Source of the DNA: Thermoleophilia bacterium
GTDB lineage: Bacteria; Actinomycetota; Thermoleophilia; BMS3ABIN01
Direction of reading: 5' to 3'
Length of the DNA stretch: 64,000 bases
Assembly: GCA_020053595.1 (NCBI GenBank)
Contig: JAGVMV010000017.1
Coordinates: forward strand, 1-64,000
The stretch's first letter is position 1, and each line of letters begins with the position of its first letter. The notes below the pieces were generated by a model. The model was not told where the DNA came from. It did not search any database and saw only the letters and a program-made list of their open reading frames with translations. This document shows positions 1 to 8,854 of this stretch, piece after piece. Made by a program: the position numbers and the translations under genes.

Positions 1-1
1 A

Positions 2-484
2 AGCCGCCTGGGCGACTGGGAAGGAGACACCATCATCGGCAGACGGCATCGGGGCGCGCTGGTGTCACTGGTGGAGCGCAAATCGGGCTTCACCTTGATC
101 GGCGCCCTGGCCGGTAAAACGGCGGCCGGAGTGCGCGATCTCACCCTTGAGCTGCTTGGTCCCCACCAGAAACTTGTCCACACCATGACTTATGACAACG
201 GCAAGGAGTTCGCCTGTCACCAGGACATCGCCAAAAGCCTGAAGGCCAAAGTCTACTTCGCCCATCCCTACTGCTCCTGGGAGCGGGGCCTGAATGAAAA
301 CACCAACGGGCTTATCCGTCAGTACTTTCCCAAAAAGCACGACTTCACCGCCATCACCGATGAGGAAATCGCCGAGGCCACGTACCGCTTAAATCACCGT
401 CCCAGAAAAAAGCTTGGATTCAAAACTCCTTATGAAGTATTCTTCAAAACATCAACCCTGTTAACTGTTGCACTTCAGAGTTGA
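2..484 (+). CDS. IS30-family transposase, C-terminal part (runs off left edge)
   Basis: DDE transposase of an IS30-type insertion sequence. The frame is open from base 2, before the first internal start codon, and encodes GDWEGDTIIG, the hallmark first-Asp motif of IS30 transposases. TYDNGKEF carries the second Asp, and ENTNGLIRQYFPK carries the catalytic Glu region. It ends at TGA 482-484. Only the catalytic core is in the window; the N-terminal helix-turn-helix lies to the left. No IS end could be fixed just downstream. Family call is confident; activity cannot be judged. Confidence 0.9.
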   Translation, partial: SRLGDWEGDTIIGRRHRGALVSLVERKSGFTLIGALAGKTAAGVRDLTLELLGPHQKLVHTMTYDNGKEFACHQDIAKSLKAKVYFAHPYCSWERGLNENTNGLIRQYFPKKHDFTAITDEEIAEATYRLNHRPRKKLGFKTPYEVFFKTSTLLTVALQS

Positions 485-605
485 ATTCGCCCCATAATAA
501 GTCCAATAAGACCAGCTAAACGATAATTTTCCTGTCTTCCGTTAGTTTTCCCCCTTCTGCTTACCAGAACCAATGGACCTCCCAGGATGCTTACTGACCT
601 TTTCT

Positions 606-630
606 TGAAGTGGACCCCATTGTCGGTACC
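606..630. repeat. Putative terminal inverted repeat of an IS3-family element
   Basis: The sequence begins TGAAGTGGACCCC, the kind of TG-starting, C-rich end typical of IS3-family elements. It lies just beyond the 3' end of the transposase remnant at 640-1136. The opposite end is missing from the window, so the match rests on one end only. The stretch 485-605 between it and the IS30 fragment shows no gene. Confidence 0.4.
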
Positions 631-639
631 ACTCACCCG

Positions 640-1136
640 CTAAACAAAGGTGTAAACAGGAGCCTCTTTCTTGTTGTGCAATTGTTCTACAAGTGACATA
701 GAAGCAGCCTCTTCAGAAACGCCTGCGCCAAAGTAGACTTCCGCCGGCGTTCTGTCGCCCACCGAGCTGTGCGGCCGCTCGTTGTTGTAGTAATCAAAGA
801 AGTTTCTCAGGCCGGCCAACAGCTGCTCTACCGTCTCGTACTCCTTGAGGTAGATGTCATCACATTTGATCGTACGCCACAGTCGCTCGATCATGATGTT
901 ATCCATTGCCCGGCCGCGCCCATCCATGCTGATGCGAATTTTATGATCATTTAGCACGCCCGTAATGGCATGGCCGGTGAACTGCGATCCCTGTCGGTGT
1001 TGAAGATCTCCGGTATGCCGTGCCGCCTGAGCGCTCGTTGAAGCACGCTTACACAGAAGTCCTCGCCCATCATCACCGAGATCTCCCAGGAGAGCACGTA
1101 GCGGGAGTGCCAGTCCATCACCGCGGGGCGATTCAA
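640..1136 (-). pseudogene. IS3-family transposase (OrfB) remnant, 5'-truncated and frameshifted
   Basis: Integrase-core transposase fragment. In one frame the minus strand reads AVMDWHSRYVLSWEIS and on to IPEIFNTD. In the next frame it continues QGSQFTG, then DNIMIERLWRTIKCDDIY and YYNNERPHSSVGDRTP, which are standard IS3 OrfB C-terminal motifs with the second Asp and the Glu. A one-base loss in the C-run near 989-995 splits NTD from QGSQFTG, so the gene is broken. The N-terminal half and OrfA are missing: homology starts abruptly near 1136, exactly where the immunity gene of the RHS locus ends. The IS was probably truncated by recombination there. Confidence 0.85.
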
Positions 1137-1412
1137 TCATATTTTTTCCCAATTTCCACCACTCCCGTGATATGTTTCAGCAATCAGCTTATATTGCTCA
1201 CCAGTCTTGGTGTCTTCGAAGTAATACTCGAGATAATCAGGCCACGGTCCTTTAGGGGAGATTTGTAGAATATCCTCTAGCGTGATGAATGAGCTTCTGT
1301 TCGGATTAATCTGCTTCAACTTACCATCGCGCACCGCTTGAGATACATCCTCAATCAAGGTCGCTAGATCTTCAGGAGATTCGATTCTACGTGACTCCGC
1401 CCAGTTTGTCAT
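1137..1412 (-). CDS. Putative immunity protein of the RHS toxin
   Basis: Small acidic protein of about 91 residues encoded immediately after the RHS toxin on the same strand. The ATG at 1412-1410 overlaps the toxin stop TGA (1411-1409) in an ATGA junction, the translational-coupling layout usual for toxin-immunity pairs. An in-frame ATG at 1424 would add four residues but has no better ribosome site. I do not recognise the family. The sequence is rich in Asp/Glu with aromatic residues (YLEYYFED), as is common in immunity proteins that mask a toxin active site. Function is inferred from position only. Its stop abuts the truncated IS3 remnant. Confidence 0.6.
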   Translation of the reverse strand: MTNWAESRRIESPEDLATLIEDVSQAVRDGKLKQINPNRSSFITLEDILQISPKGPWPDYLEYYFEDTKTGEQYKLIAETYHGSGGNWEKI

Positions 1413-4400
1413 CGTACAATCCATGAAGGGTCAACTCTTTGGATAATGACCTGGCTTCCGCCACCAAGGAACCCCCCATTAGAGGCGGCAAAGCCCTCAT
1501 AAATGGTTGTACCCGCAGGAACCCGGATTGTCGTAACCTGAGTGGCCGTATTACCCCAAGCCGAATTCAGTCCGAGATCCATGCGAGACTGAAGTGGACC
1601 TGCTGGTGGTATGCGTGTCCAAAATTGTCCCATTTGACCGACTGCTCCCCCATGAACACGATACAACATTGTCGTTTCGGATATCTGCGTCTCAGTATAT
1701 GAACCGCTACGGAATGTATTCGCTATTTTATCCGGCAGTGGCCCGCGGCTGAGTGGTCCATATCTGACACTATTTGCTGCTTTCGAACCCTTGTCCGCGC
1801 ATTTAATTCCCATTCTCGCCAGTAATCCACCGGTACCAGTCATGATTGCGTCCGCAGTGATAATGGTGCCGCCTACTCCCGCAACTTCTACACCGACAGC
1901 TGCCACAGTAGCGGCAGTTGGAATGCCTAGCAATACTACCTGCTCCGTAGTAGACATTGAATTAAACCCTGCCTTCCAATCGTCCCAGAGAGCTCCAACA
2001 CCACCGCTTTGATAATCGTTCCAAGTTCCGACAGCTGCATCTACGTAACTTTCGCCCCAGTAAAGACCGTTTAAGTCATACCGGCTCATCGGATCATTCC
2101 CTACATACGGATACCGGTTCCGCTGCTGGGGATTCATGGCGTCGCCTTTCAATGGATCAGCACTGATGAATCTTCCCAGCGCCGGATCATATTCCCTGAC
2201 CCCCATCCTGGTGGTGCCGGTGGAGCTGTCGGTGTCGCGCTGCCACTTGCCGGTGTAGCCGTATCCCAGGCCACCACCGGTTGTGTTGTTTCCGAAGGAG
2301 TCGTATCGGGCGCTATATACCTGGGCGCCGGTATCGTCGGTGATCAGGGAGATGTCACCGTGCGGGTTTGGCAGCTGGTAGCCATAGCTTAAGCCGCCTG
2401 AGTAGTTGGTGTAGAGGAACAGGCCGTCCGGTCCTCTTTGCATCGAGGCAGTTAAGTCTCCGTTTTGATCGGTCTTGTAGTCGGTGAGGTCGGTTTTGGC
2501 GCTAAAGTGGGAGTTGGCGGTCGAACTCGCCTCTGTCCGGCTGATTCTTCTTCCCAGGGCGTCGTAGGCGTAGTCTACGGTGGTGGTCGGTGTATCTACG
2601 ATTGTTAGCTTGTCCAAGCCGTTGTAGGTCAATGAGGTGATGTCTGATCCTTTTTCCTTGCTTGTGAGAGCGCCGTTTGCGTCATAAGTGAAGTTCGTCG
2701 TTTCGGCGCCGTTTACCTGTTGGGTGAGCTGATTGGCCTGGTTATAGCTGGAGGTGGTAAGGCCGGTGATGGGGTTGGTGAGGTCCGTGCGGTTTCCCAC
2801 CCGGTCGTAGCTGTAGGCGATATCTCCGTAGCCGCCGATGTTCTCGTCCGTGAGCCTGTTTACGGCATCGTAGGCGTAGTTTGTCGTAAGAGAACCGTTC
2901 TCGGTGAGCTCGGTGATGTTGCTGGCCGCATCGAAGGCCTGGGAGAAAGATTGCAGGGTCTGGGCGTCCTTTACCGCCTGCTGTGAGGTCGGCCGGTTGT
3001 CTGCGTCATAGGCAAAGCTCGTGGTAACGCCGTTGGGATAGCTCTTGGATGCCAGGTTACCGGCAGCGTCGAAGCTAAAGGTCGATGTATCCGAGCCCCT
3101 GGTTACGCTCTTTACCTGGTTTCTTGGCGTATGGTCGAATGTGGTGGTGAAGTTTTGGCCAGCTACTGAGTCGTCTCTTTGGATGAGATTCCCCGCGCCG
3201 TTGTAAATGAAGCTCTCACTGGTCCCAAAAGCGTCGGTAGCCTGGGAGAGGAAGCCACGGGTGTTGTAGGTAAAGGAGACGGTCTTGTTTGTAGCGTTCT
3301 CCACGGCGGTGAGCTGGTTCTGGTTGTTGTCGTAGGTAAAGGTATATGTGGCGCCCTGGCGGTCGGTTATGCCGGTTACGCTATAGACATCGTCGTAGGC
3401 ATAGCTGATCGCGCCCTCGCCGGTGATGTCTTTGGTCAGGTTGCCGGATTTGTTGTAGTGGTAGCTCTTCTCCAGCAGCCAGTTGCCTGCGCCCGCGTCA
3501 ACTTTTTCATTGGTGAGGCGGTTTAGCTCATCGTATGAGTAGAGGGTTAAGCGGTTCTCGGCATCGGTCTGGGATGTTCTGTTGCCGTTCTTGTCGTAGC
3601 CGTAGCCGGTGACACTGTTTAGTGGATCGGTGACGGCGGTGAGCAGATCGTTGGGGCTATAGGAGAATGATGTCTCGTTGTTCCTCTGGTCCCTGCTCTT
3701 TGTGCGGTTGCCGACACCGTCGTAGCGATAGGAGACCGAGTTTGTGAGAGGGTCGGATGCTGCTTTAAGCCTTGAGAGCTCGTCGTAGGTCTGTGAGTAG
3801 GTATGGCCCGCCGGGTCGGTAGTAGAAGTCAGATTGTCTGTGCCGTCATAAGTGTAGCTCGTGGTCCTGGTGGCTCCGCCCTCGTCAGGCTCGGTGGTTG
3901 AAGTAACCCGGCCCAGGCCATCGTAAGTCTGGGTGATTGTCCTTCCCAGGGGATCGGTCGTCGATATCCGGTTTCCTTCCTCATCCAGAGTGAAGGAAGT
4001 GGTGTTGTTCTCCAGGTCGGTGGCGCTTGTGAGCCTGTTGTTTTTATCAAAACCGAAGTTGGTCCAGTTGCCGTTCCTGTCTTTGGTGGCCGTACGATTG
4101 TAGGCGGCATCATAGCTGTGCTCTATCGTGTTTAGCTTCGCGTCGGTGACCAGGTTCAGGTTATCCATGGAAGTATAGCTGTAGCTGGTGGCCTTGCCCT
4201 CCGGGTCGATCACGGCGGTCCTGTTGCCGTTGGCGTCGTACTGGTATTCGGTGACGACGTCTTCCGGGAGGCCGGTATCCGGGTTGGTGACCTGGGCGCG
4301 AACGAAGCGCAGGTCGCCGAGGCTGTTGTATTCATAGGTCGTAGTCTTGCCGTTGCCGTCGGTAAAGCCGGTCTTTCTTCCCAGGGAGTCGAAGTCGTAG

Positions 4401-7400
4401 TTAACGCTGACCTGGTCTTCAACCGGCCAGTTCGTGTTTTTGGTGACAAGGTCGGGGTTGCCAAAAGAATCGTAGGTATAGGTAGTTTCATCGCCGTTTC
4501 TGTCGGTTGAGGTGGCCAGTGTGCCATCGGCGTTATAGGTAAATGATTCGCTGTAATTTGAGTAAGTGCCGTCGTAGTTGGTGACCTGGGGATAGCTGAT
4601 CTGGGTCAGATAACTGCCCGAGGCGTCATAAGTAAAGCTGGTCGTCTGCCCCCGCGCGTCGGTCTTGGTGAGCGGATGGTTCTTTGAGTTGTAAGAAACG
4701 TGCGTGTGCTGCTCTTCGGGCATGCTCTGGGCCTTGAAAATATCGGTAATGTTGCCCGCTGCATCGAAGGTCTGGCGGTTTACTACGCCCCTGCGGTCAG
4801 TGACGGAATCCCGGTTTCCCTGCGAATCGTAGGTGTAGAGCGTATCCTTGCCATAGGGGTCGGTTTCCCTGACAAGTCTGAGCGCTGCATCGTAGTAATG
4901 AATGGTGGTTTCATCCTTTGAGGGATCATTGGGATCCATGTGAGTGGTCATGGAGGTCTGACCCGGGACGCTGTAATCGAAAGTGATCAGGTTCCCCTCG
5001 GCGTCGGTCTGATTGTCCACGCGCCCCTGCGCGTCGTAGATGTTGTTTACAAACGTGTGGCCGTTGGGATCGGTGATGCTTGTTATATGGTGATTGGAGT
5101 CCTGGGTGAAGTTCGTAACTCCGGAGTTCTGGTCGGTGACCGATGTTAAATCGCCCGCTGCCGAGTAGCCAAAGTTAACCGTATGGCTCTGCGGGTCGGT
5201 TATGTGGTCGATGCGGTTGGCGGTGTTATAGGCCAGCGAGAGCGTTCTTCCCGCCGGTTCGGTGATGGTTACAAGCCGTTTGTTGGCATCGTAGGTTAGC
5301 GTTGTCGCCTGGCCGGTCTCGGATACCACGCTTGCGAGCCGGTTCTCGGAGTTGAAGTTATAGACGGTCTGCTCTTTGGTGGTGAGGCTGTATGTGCCGT
5401 TGGGGTTTTTGATGAGTGTGTCGTGCCGGCCAGCGGGCGCGGTATAGGAGTTGTCCGGATTCTTGGTGAAAGTATCCCTTCTCCCGTCGCCGCGCAGGAT
5501 GACCACATCACCGTTCTGCCTGGGGTTGGCGCTTATCTGCCAGTTGTGCGACCAGCCGTAGCCCAGGGGGCCGTCGCCGGTGTCGTTGGAGTTATAGGTC
5601 CGCTCAAACTCCAGGGGCAAACCCCTGGTGGGGATCTCGATATCGCTGTGGGCATAGTAGAAAGCGCCGGTGGAGGTGTTAACCGGCTCGCCGTAGGCGC
5701 CGCACCAGGTGTCGGTGCCCATCGCCTGGGCCTCGGCGCCCGCCTGGGTGAAGGGGACGTCGGACCAGGGGCTAACGTTAATTGAGGCGGCAGCCAAGGT
5801 CATGTAGCCGTTGCCAGTTCCGTAGGGTTTGGGTCCGCCGATGCCGCCCCACCAGTTATTTGATGCATCCAAGTTTGCCCAAGTAACTATTCCTGTAACA
5901 TTGGTAAAAATGTCGTTGTAATGGATCGAGGGGCTGCTGCCGGACCCAACTTGGATGCCTGTATTCCAATAGCCACTGTTACCAATACTACCGTTGTAAC
6001 TTATTGCGTTATTTGCAATCAACGCGTTGCCGGCAGCTACGTATATGCCAGAACCGCCGTATTCACCAGCGCCGTTGTAGCTTATTATGTTACCGGTAAT
6101 CGACGGACTTCCTGAGTTAACGCTAACGCCAGAAGTGCTCCCATAATTATTGATGCCATTATGTTCAATTGTGTTATTGGTTATTAACGGACTTCCGGCA
6201 CTTACGAGAATGCCGGAGCCGTAAGAATAGTTGATGGCGGTGCCAGTAATAGTTGGCGAGGCGTTGTTCACATAGATTGATGTAAACCCACCAGGGCCCG
6301 GACCAGGACCCCCCAAATGTCCTCCATAACGAACCACAGAGCTATTTATTATTCCGGAACTTCCGGGCTCAAAGTCAATGTTACCCCAGTCGCCAGGAGC
6401 TGGCGCTGAGGCGCTGCCGTCTCCGTTTGTATCGCCGTCATAGCTGTCGTCCTTGTAGGAAGTAAAAACAGTATTGGTTGCATTCAGGGAACCGTAAGCA
6501 ACTATGCATGTGAGATTGGTGGGGTTATATAAGGTATGCGGTTTAACAACAACGCCGGATGGGATGGTAAGTGTCTTGGCCGCGTTTATTTTCATTGGAT
6601 GCCAGTTGCTGCCGCCCCCTAAAACAACATAAGGAGAATTTGAAAGCGGCCAGGTTGTGTCCTGTGTTATGTCGCCGTTAAGCACCATCCCGTTTGTTCC
6701 GTTGCTTGAATATGTGTTGTTAGCTACGTTGTTCAGTGTTGCGGGAATTTCCACGGCCTCTCCACCGTTACCCATGAATGTATTTCCGGTCAGGTTCAGC
6801 AAGGACGCATAGGAGATCAGACCGCCGTCCTGGCTATAAGAAATGGTTGAGCCAGATATTGATACATTGGGGGAGTAAGCGGAAATATAAACACCATAGG
6901 ATACGTACGGCAGGTTAGCAGAGCCTGAGTTGGAAAATGTACTTCCGGAAATTGACACTTGACCATTGGTGTCAATAGAAAGCATTGCATCTGCGTTGGT
7001 GTTGCCTCCCCAACCACCCCAAAGGAAAGTCGAGTTTGAAATGGAGGCGGAGCTTCCGGGCATTAATTTGACGTTGTACCAGTCGCCGGGGGCGGGTGAG
7101 GTGGCCGAGCCGTCACCGTTGGTATCACCTACAAAAGAATCGTCCTTATAGGAAGTAAAGACGGTGCCCTCGGCGATTAGAATACCGTTTACGGTGAGAC
7201 CTGAATTGGTGCCTATGGGCTTTACCACAGCACCTGACTGAATTGTAAGCGTTATTCCCACATATACGTTGGTCAAAGATGACCCAGCAAGAACATACGG
7301 AGAATTAGATCCCGGCCACGTGGAATTCGAGGTCACGTTGCCCGTTAAGAACATGGCGTTATGTTTATTGCCAGAGTAGACGTTGTTGTAAATAGTGCTT

Positions 7401-8119
7401 TGTCCCAGAGTTGCAGGAACCTGTACCGCCGTTGCATTAATATTTCCAGCAATACCGTTTCCTGACAGTGCCGCAGGTTGAGAAGCCAGGTAGATGCCAA
7501 AGAGGCCTAGATTGTCATTTACAGTGTTGTTTGTAATCGACGGGCTGCCTGAGCTTGCGTAAATGCCGGAGTTACTAGAAGAATTTATTGTGGAGCCGGT
7601 TATTGTGGGAGAACTCGCGCTAATATATACTTCGCCACTGCTTGAATAACCACCGTATAAGACATCGCAACCGCTAAGAGTGCCACTACTCCCGCTGGCA
7701 AAATAAATGTATTTCCAGTCGCCGGGAGCAGGTGAGGAAGCCGAGCCGTCACCATTCGTATCGCCGCCATGCGCGTCGTCTTTGTATGAAGTAAAGTTAG
7801 CACCTGTGGCGTTGAGCGTTCCATTTACCGTCAAGCCAGAACTGGTAGTCTGGCTTTTTACTACCACCCCGGACTGCACCGTGAGGGTGACGCCCGCATT
7901 TATGGTTACATTTCCAGAGAGCACATAGGGGCTGCCCGACGAAGTCCAGGTGGTATTCTTTTTGATGGAGCCGTGGATAACAGTTGTGGCGTGGGCTGCG
8001 GTGGTAAACATGAGCAGGACAAAGACGCAAAAGGAAAAGAGCAAGATAGATAAAAAAAGAGGGTGCCGTAAACGTCTACCCTTTAAGCGAGACAATTCAA
8101 GACTGGTCGCGAAGCTCAT
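1409..8119 (-). CDS. Beta-helix / YD-repeat (RHS) polymorphic toxin
   Basis: Secreted or surface polymorphic toxin, 2236 residues. The start ATG at 8119 follows a GGGAGGG ribosome site. Order: signal/membrane anchor (about 22-44); right-handed beta-helix repeats (about 45-790) with three duplicated units carrying GDTNGDGSA and PAPGDW; a DUF6531-like entry segment (TRGLPLEFERTYNSND, about 800-875); many YD repeats; the RHS core (REYDPALGRFISADP, near 1990) ending at DLNGLYWG (about 2015); then a variable C-terminal tip. The tip has a hydrophobic stretch followed by a domain with LYRVHGG and GGGSQ near its end. That pattern resembles NAD-binding toxin domains of the TNT/ADP-ribosyltransferase kind; this is inference. 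The RHS barrel is expected to encapsulate and cleave off the tip. The small overlapping downstream gene is the likely antidote. Confidence 0.88.
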   Translation of the reverse strand: MSFATSLELSRLKGRRLRHPLFLSILLFSFCVFVLLMFTTAAHATTVIHGSIKKNTTWTSSGSPYVLSGNVTINAGVTLTVQSGVVVKSQTTSSGLTVNGTLNATGANFTSYKDDAHGGDTNGDGSASSPAPGDWKYIYFASGSSGTLSGCDVLYGGYSSSGEVYISASSPTITGSTINSSSNSGIYASSGSPSITNNTVNDNLGLFGIYLASQPAALSGNGIAGNINATAVQVPATLGQSTIYNNVYSGNKHNAMFLTGNVTSNSTWPGSNSPYVLAGSSLTNVYVGITLTIQSGAVVKPIGTNSGLTVNGILIAEGTVFTSYKDDSFVGDTNGDGSATSPAPGDWYNVKLMPGSSASISNSTFLWGGWGGNTNADAMLSIDTNGQVSISGSTFSNSGSANLPYVSYGVYISAYSPNVSISGSTISYSQDGGLISYASLLNLTGNTFMGNGGEAVEIPATLNNVANNTYSSNGTNGMVLNGDITQDTTWPLSNSPYVVLGGGSNWHPMKINAAKTLTIPSGVVVKPHTLYNPTNLTCIVAYGSLNATNTVFTSYKDDSYDGDTNGDGSASAPAPGDWGNIDFEPGSSGIINSSVVRYGGHLGGPGPGPGGFTSIYVNNASPTITGTAINYSYGSGILVSAGSPLITNNTIEHNGINNYGSTSGVSVNSGSPSITGNIISYNGAGEYGGSGIYVAAGNALIANNAISYNGSIGNSGYWNTGIQVGSGSSPSIHYNDIFTNVTGIVTWANLDASNNWWGGIGGPKPYGTGNGYMTLAAASINVSPWSDVPFTQAGAEAQAMGTDTWCGAYGEPVNTSTGAFYYAHSDIEIPTRGLPLEFERTYNSNDTGDGPLGYGWSHNWQISANPRQNGDVVILRGDGRRDTFTKNPDNSYTAPAGRHDTLIKNPNGTYSLTTKEQTVYNFNSENRLASVVSETGQATTLTYDANKRLVTITEPAGRTLSLAYNTANRIDHITDPQSHTVNFGYSAAGDLTSVTDQNSGVTNFTQDSNHHITSITDPNGHTFVNNIYDAQGRVDNQTDAEGNLITFDYSVPGQTSMTTHMDPNDPSKDETTIHYYDAALRLVRETDPYGKDTLYTYDSQGNRDSVTDRRGVVNRQTFDAAGNITDIFKAQSMPEEQHTHVSYNSKNHPLTKTDARGQTTSFTYDASGSYLTQISYPQVTNYDGTYSNYSESFTYNADGTLATSTDRNGDETTYTYDSFGNPDLVTKNTNWPVEDQVSVNYDFDSLGRKTGFTDGNGKTTTYEYNSLGDLRFVRAQVTNPDTGLPEDVVTEYQYDANGNRTAVIDPEGKATSYSYTSMDNLNLVTDAKLNTIEHSYDAAYNRTATKDRNGNWTNFGFDKNNRLTSATDLENNTTSFTLDEEGNRISTTDPLGRTITQTYDGLGRVTSTTEPDEGGATRTTSYTYDGTDNLTSTTDPAGHTYSQTYDELSRLKAASDPLTNSVSYRYDGVGNRTKSRDQRNNETSFSYSPNDLLTAVTDPLNSVTGYGYDKNGNRTSQTDAENRLTLYSYDELNRLTNEKVDAGAGNWLLEKSYHYNKSGNLTKDITGEGAISYAYDDVYSVTGITDRQGATYTFTYDNNQNQLTAVENATNKTVSFTYNTRGFLSQATDAFGTSESFIYNGAGNLIQRDDSVAGQNFTTTFDHTPRNQVKSVTRGSDTSTFSFDAAGNLASKSYPNGVTTSFAYDADNRPTSQQAVKDAQTLQSFSQAFDAASNITELTENGSLTTNYAYDAVNRLTDENIGGYGDIAYSYDRVGNRTDLTNPITGLTTSSYNQANQLTQQVNGAETTNFTYDANGALTSKEKGSDITSLTYNGLDKLTIVDTPTTTVDYAYDALGRRISRTEASSTANSHFSAKTDLTDYKTDQNGDLTASMQRGPDGLFLYTNYSGGLSYGYQLPNPHGDISLITDDTGAQVYSARYDSFGNNTTGGGLGYGYTGKWQRDTDSSTGTTRMGVREYDPALGRFISADPLKGDAMNPQQRNRYPYVGNDPMSRYDLNGLYWGESYVDAAVGTWNDYQSGGVGALWDDWKAGFNSMSTTEQVVLLGIPTAATVAAVGVEVAGVGGTIITADAIMTGTGGLLARMGIKCADKGSKAANSVRYGPLSRGPLPDKIANTFRSGSYTETQISETTMLYRVHGGAVGQMGQFWTRIPPAGPLQSRMDLGLNSAWGNTATQVTTIRVPAGTTIYEGFAASNGGFLGGGSQVIIQRVDPSWIVR

Positions 8120-8260
8120 ATTTTGCCCTCCCGATAACGAGTCATTATATGAAAAAACTTCCCGAGCTTCTTAAAATACTAATATTTTAACTGCGCCCGA
8201 GAATTTATCACGGGCAAACTAAATAATCAATTTAAAGTTTTTGACTTCGGTTTAAAAATA

Positions 8261-8467
8261 CAAGGGGGAATTATGGCGACCAGCGGAAGCCGTCGTCTGG
8301 ACGCAGGCCAGACTTCCCGCCATTCGCCGAAGAGACAACGGAGCGAGGGTAACCGTAGATCGAAATGGTGGGAAGTCGGGCCTCATTTTGGCTTACAAAA
8401 ATGAGGACTGACGACGCTGGCTCGAATGGGGCTCGATGCCCCTGAGAGACAGTTAATTCCCCCTTTG
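8261..8467. ncRNA. Candidate structured RNA element inserted in a terminator-like palindrome
   Basis: Arms CAAGGGGGAATTA (8261-8273) and TAATTCCCCCTTTG (8454-8467) pair and are followed on the plus strand by TTTTTT, so joined together they would form an intrinsic terminator. Between them lie about 180 bases with dense pairing: 8295-8300 with 8308-8313 (6 bp), 8313-8324 with 8364-8375 (12 bp, one G-U), 8381-8389 with 8398-8406 (9 bp), 8428-8432 with 8438-8442 (5 bp), and closing pairs CCAGCG (8280-8285) with CGCTGG (8415-8420). No credible ORF overlaps. The size and hairpin-rich form resemble HEARO/omega-type RNAs of IscB elements, but no IscB gene is present and I cannot confirm the family. 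Strand is uncertain, plus slightly favoured by the T-run. Confidence 0.5.
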
Positions 8468-8504
8468 TTTTTTGGAATTTCCGGGGGTTTTGCCTATTAC
8501 TATA

Positions 8505-8735
8505 GGGTCTTATCATTAATAGTAAGGGGCATTGTAAGACCTTGCCGGTCAGGATCAGGGTCTTGCAATCGGGTGTTGCAACTGATTACAACAGGCAATG
8601 CAACACCCTGGCTTTCTGTTTTGAGTATTGATTTCGGGTCTTGATCTGATATCAACAGACATTACAATATCTGCTGCCTATTAAAATCGGGTATTAAAAC
8701 AGAGATTAATAGGCGGATTAAGAAGCTGACGATCT
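8505..8735. repeat. Array of four diverged hairpin repeats
   Basis: Four related units begin with GGGT at about 8505, 8571, 8636 and 8689 (spacing 66, 65 and 53). Each has a T-rich arm, a short spacer near CTGATTA, a matching A-rich arm, then AGGCATT-like sequence and a second A-rich arm. The arms change together: GGTCTTA/TAAGACC in unit 1, GGGTGTTGCA/TGCAACACCC (10 bp, perfect) in unit 2, TTGAT/ATCAA in unit 3, TATTAA/TTAATA in unit 4. The spacers are similar but the stems are not, which points to selection on pairing. No coding potential was seen. Function unknown. Confidence 0.55.
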
Positions 8736-8773
8736 GATGTGCCAGGGCAGCCGGACGATTGGCAATAAAACCA

Positions 8774-8828
8774 TTGACAGATGTTCGGCATTGGACTAAA
8801 TTATAGATAACACTCGGTAGTACCGAGT
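8774..8828 (+). promoter_or_regulatory. Promoter and palindromic operator of the toxin-antitoxin pair
   Basis: TTGACA at 8774-8779 is followed after 17 bases by TAAATT (8797-8802), a reasonable sigma-70 promoter. The perfect palindrome ACTCGGTA-G-TACCGAGT at 8812-8828 lies just downstream of the expected start site and before the antitoxin ribosome site. Ribbon-helix-helix antitoxins normally repress their own operon at such a site, so this is the likely autoregulatory operator. Confidence 0.65.
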
Positions 8829-8854
8829 AATAATAGTAATTACAGGAGGTGATT

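Noticed and set aside
8271-8516. 81-codon minus-strand frame across the structured element
   Set aside because: It overlaps dense hairpins and the terminator arm, shows no family similarity and has no ribosome site.
8505-8735. Hairpin repeat array as a CRISPR
   Set aside because: Units are diverged, their arms differ, spacing is uneven, and no cas gene is near.
8120-8848. Left attachment site of the tRNA-Pro element
   Set aside because: No copy of the tRNA 3' end was found here or elsewhere left of the recombinase in the window.
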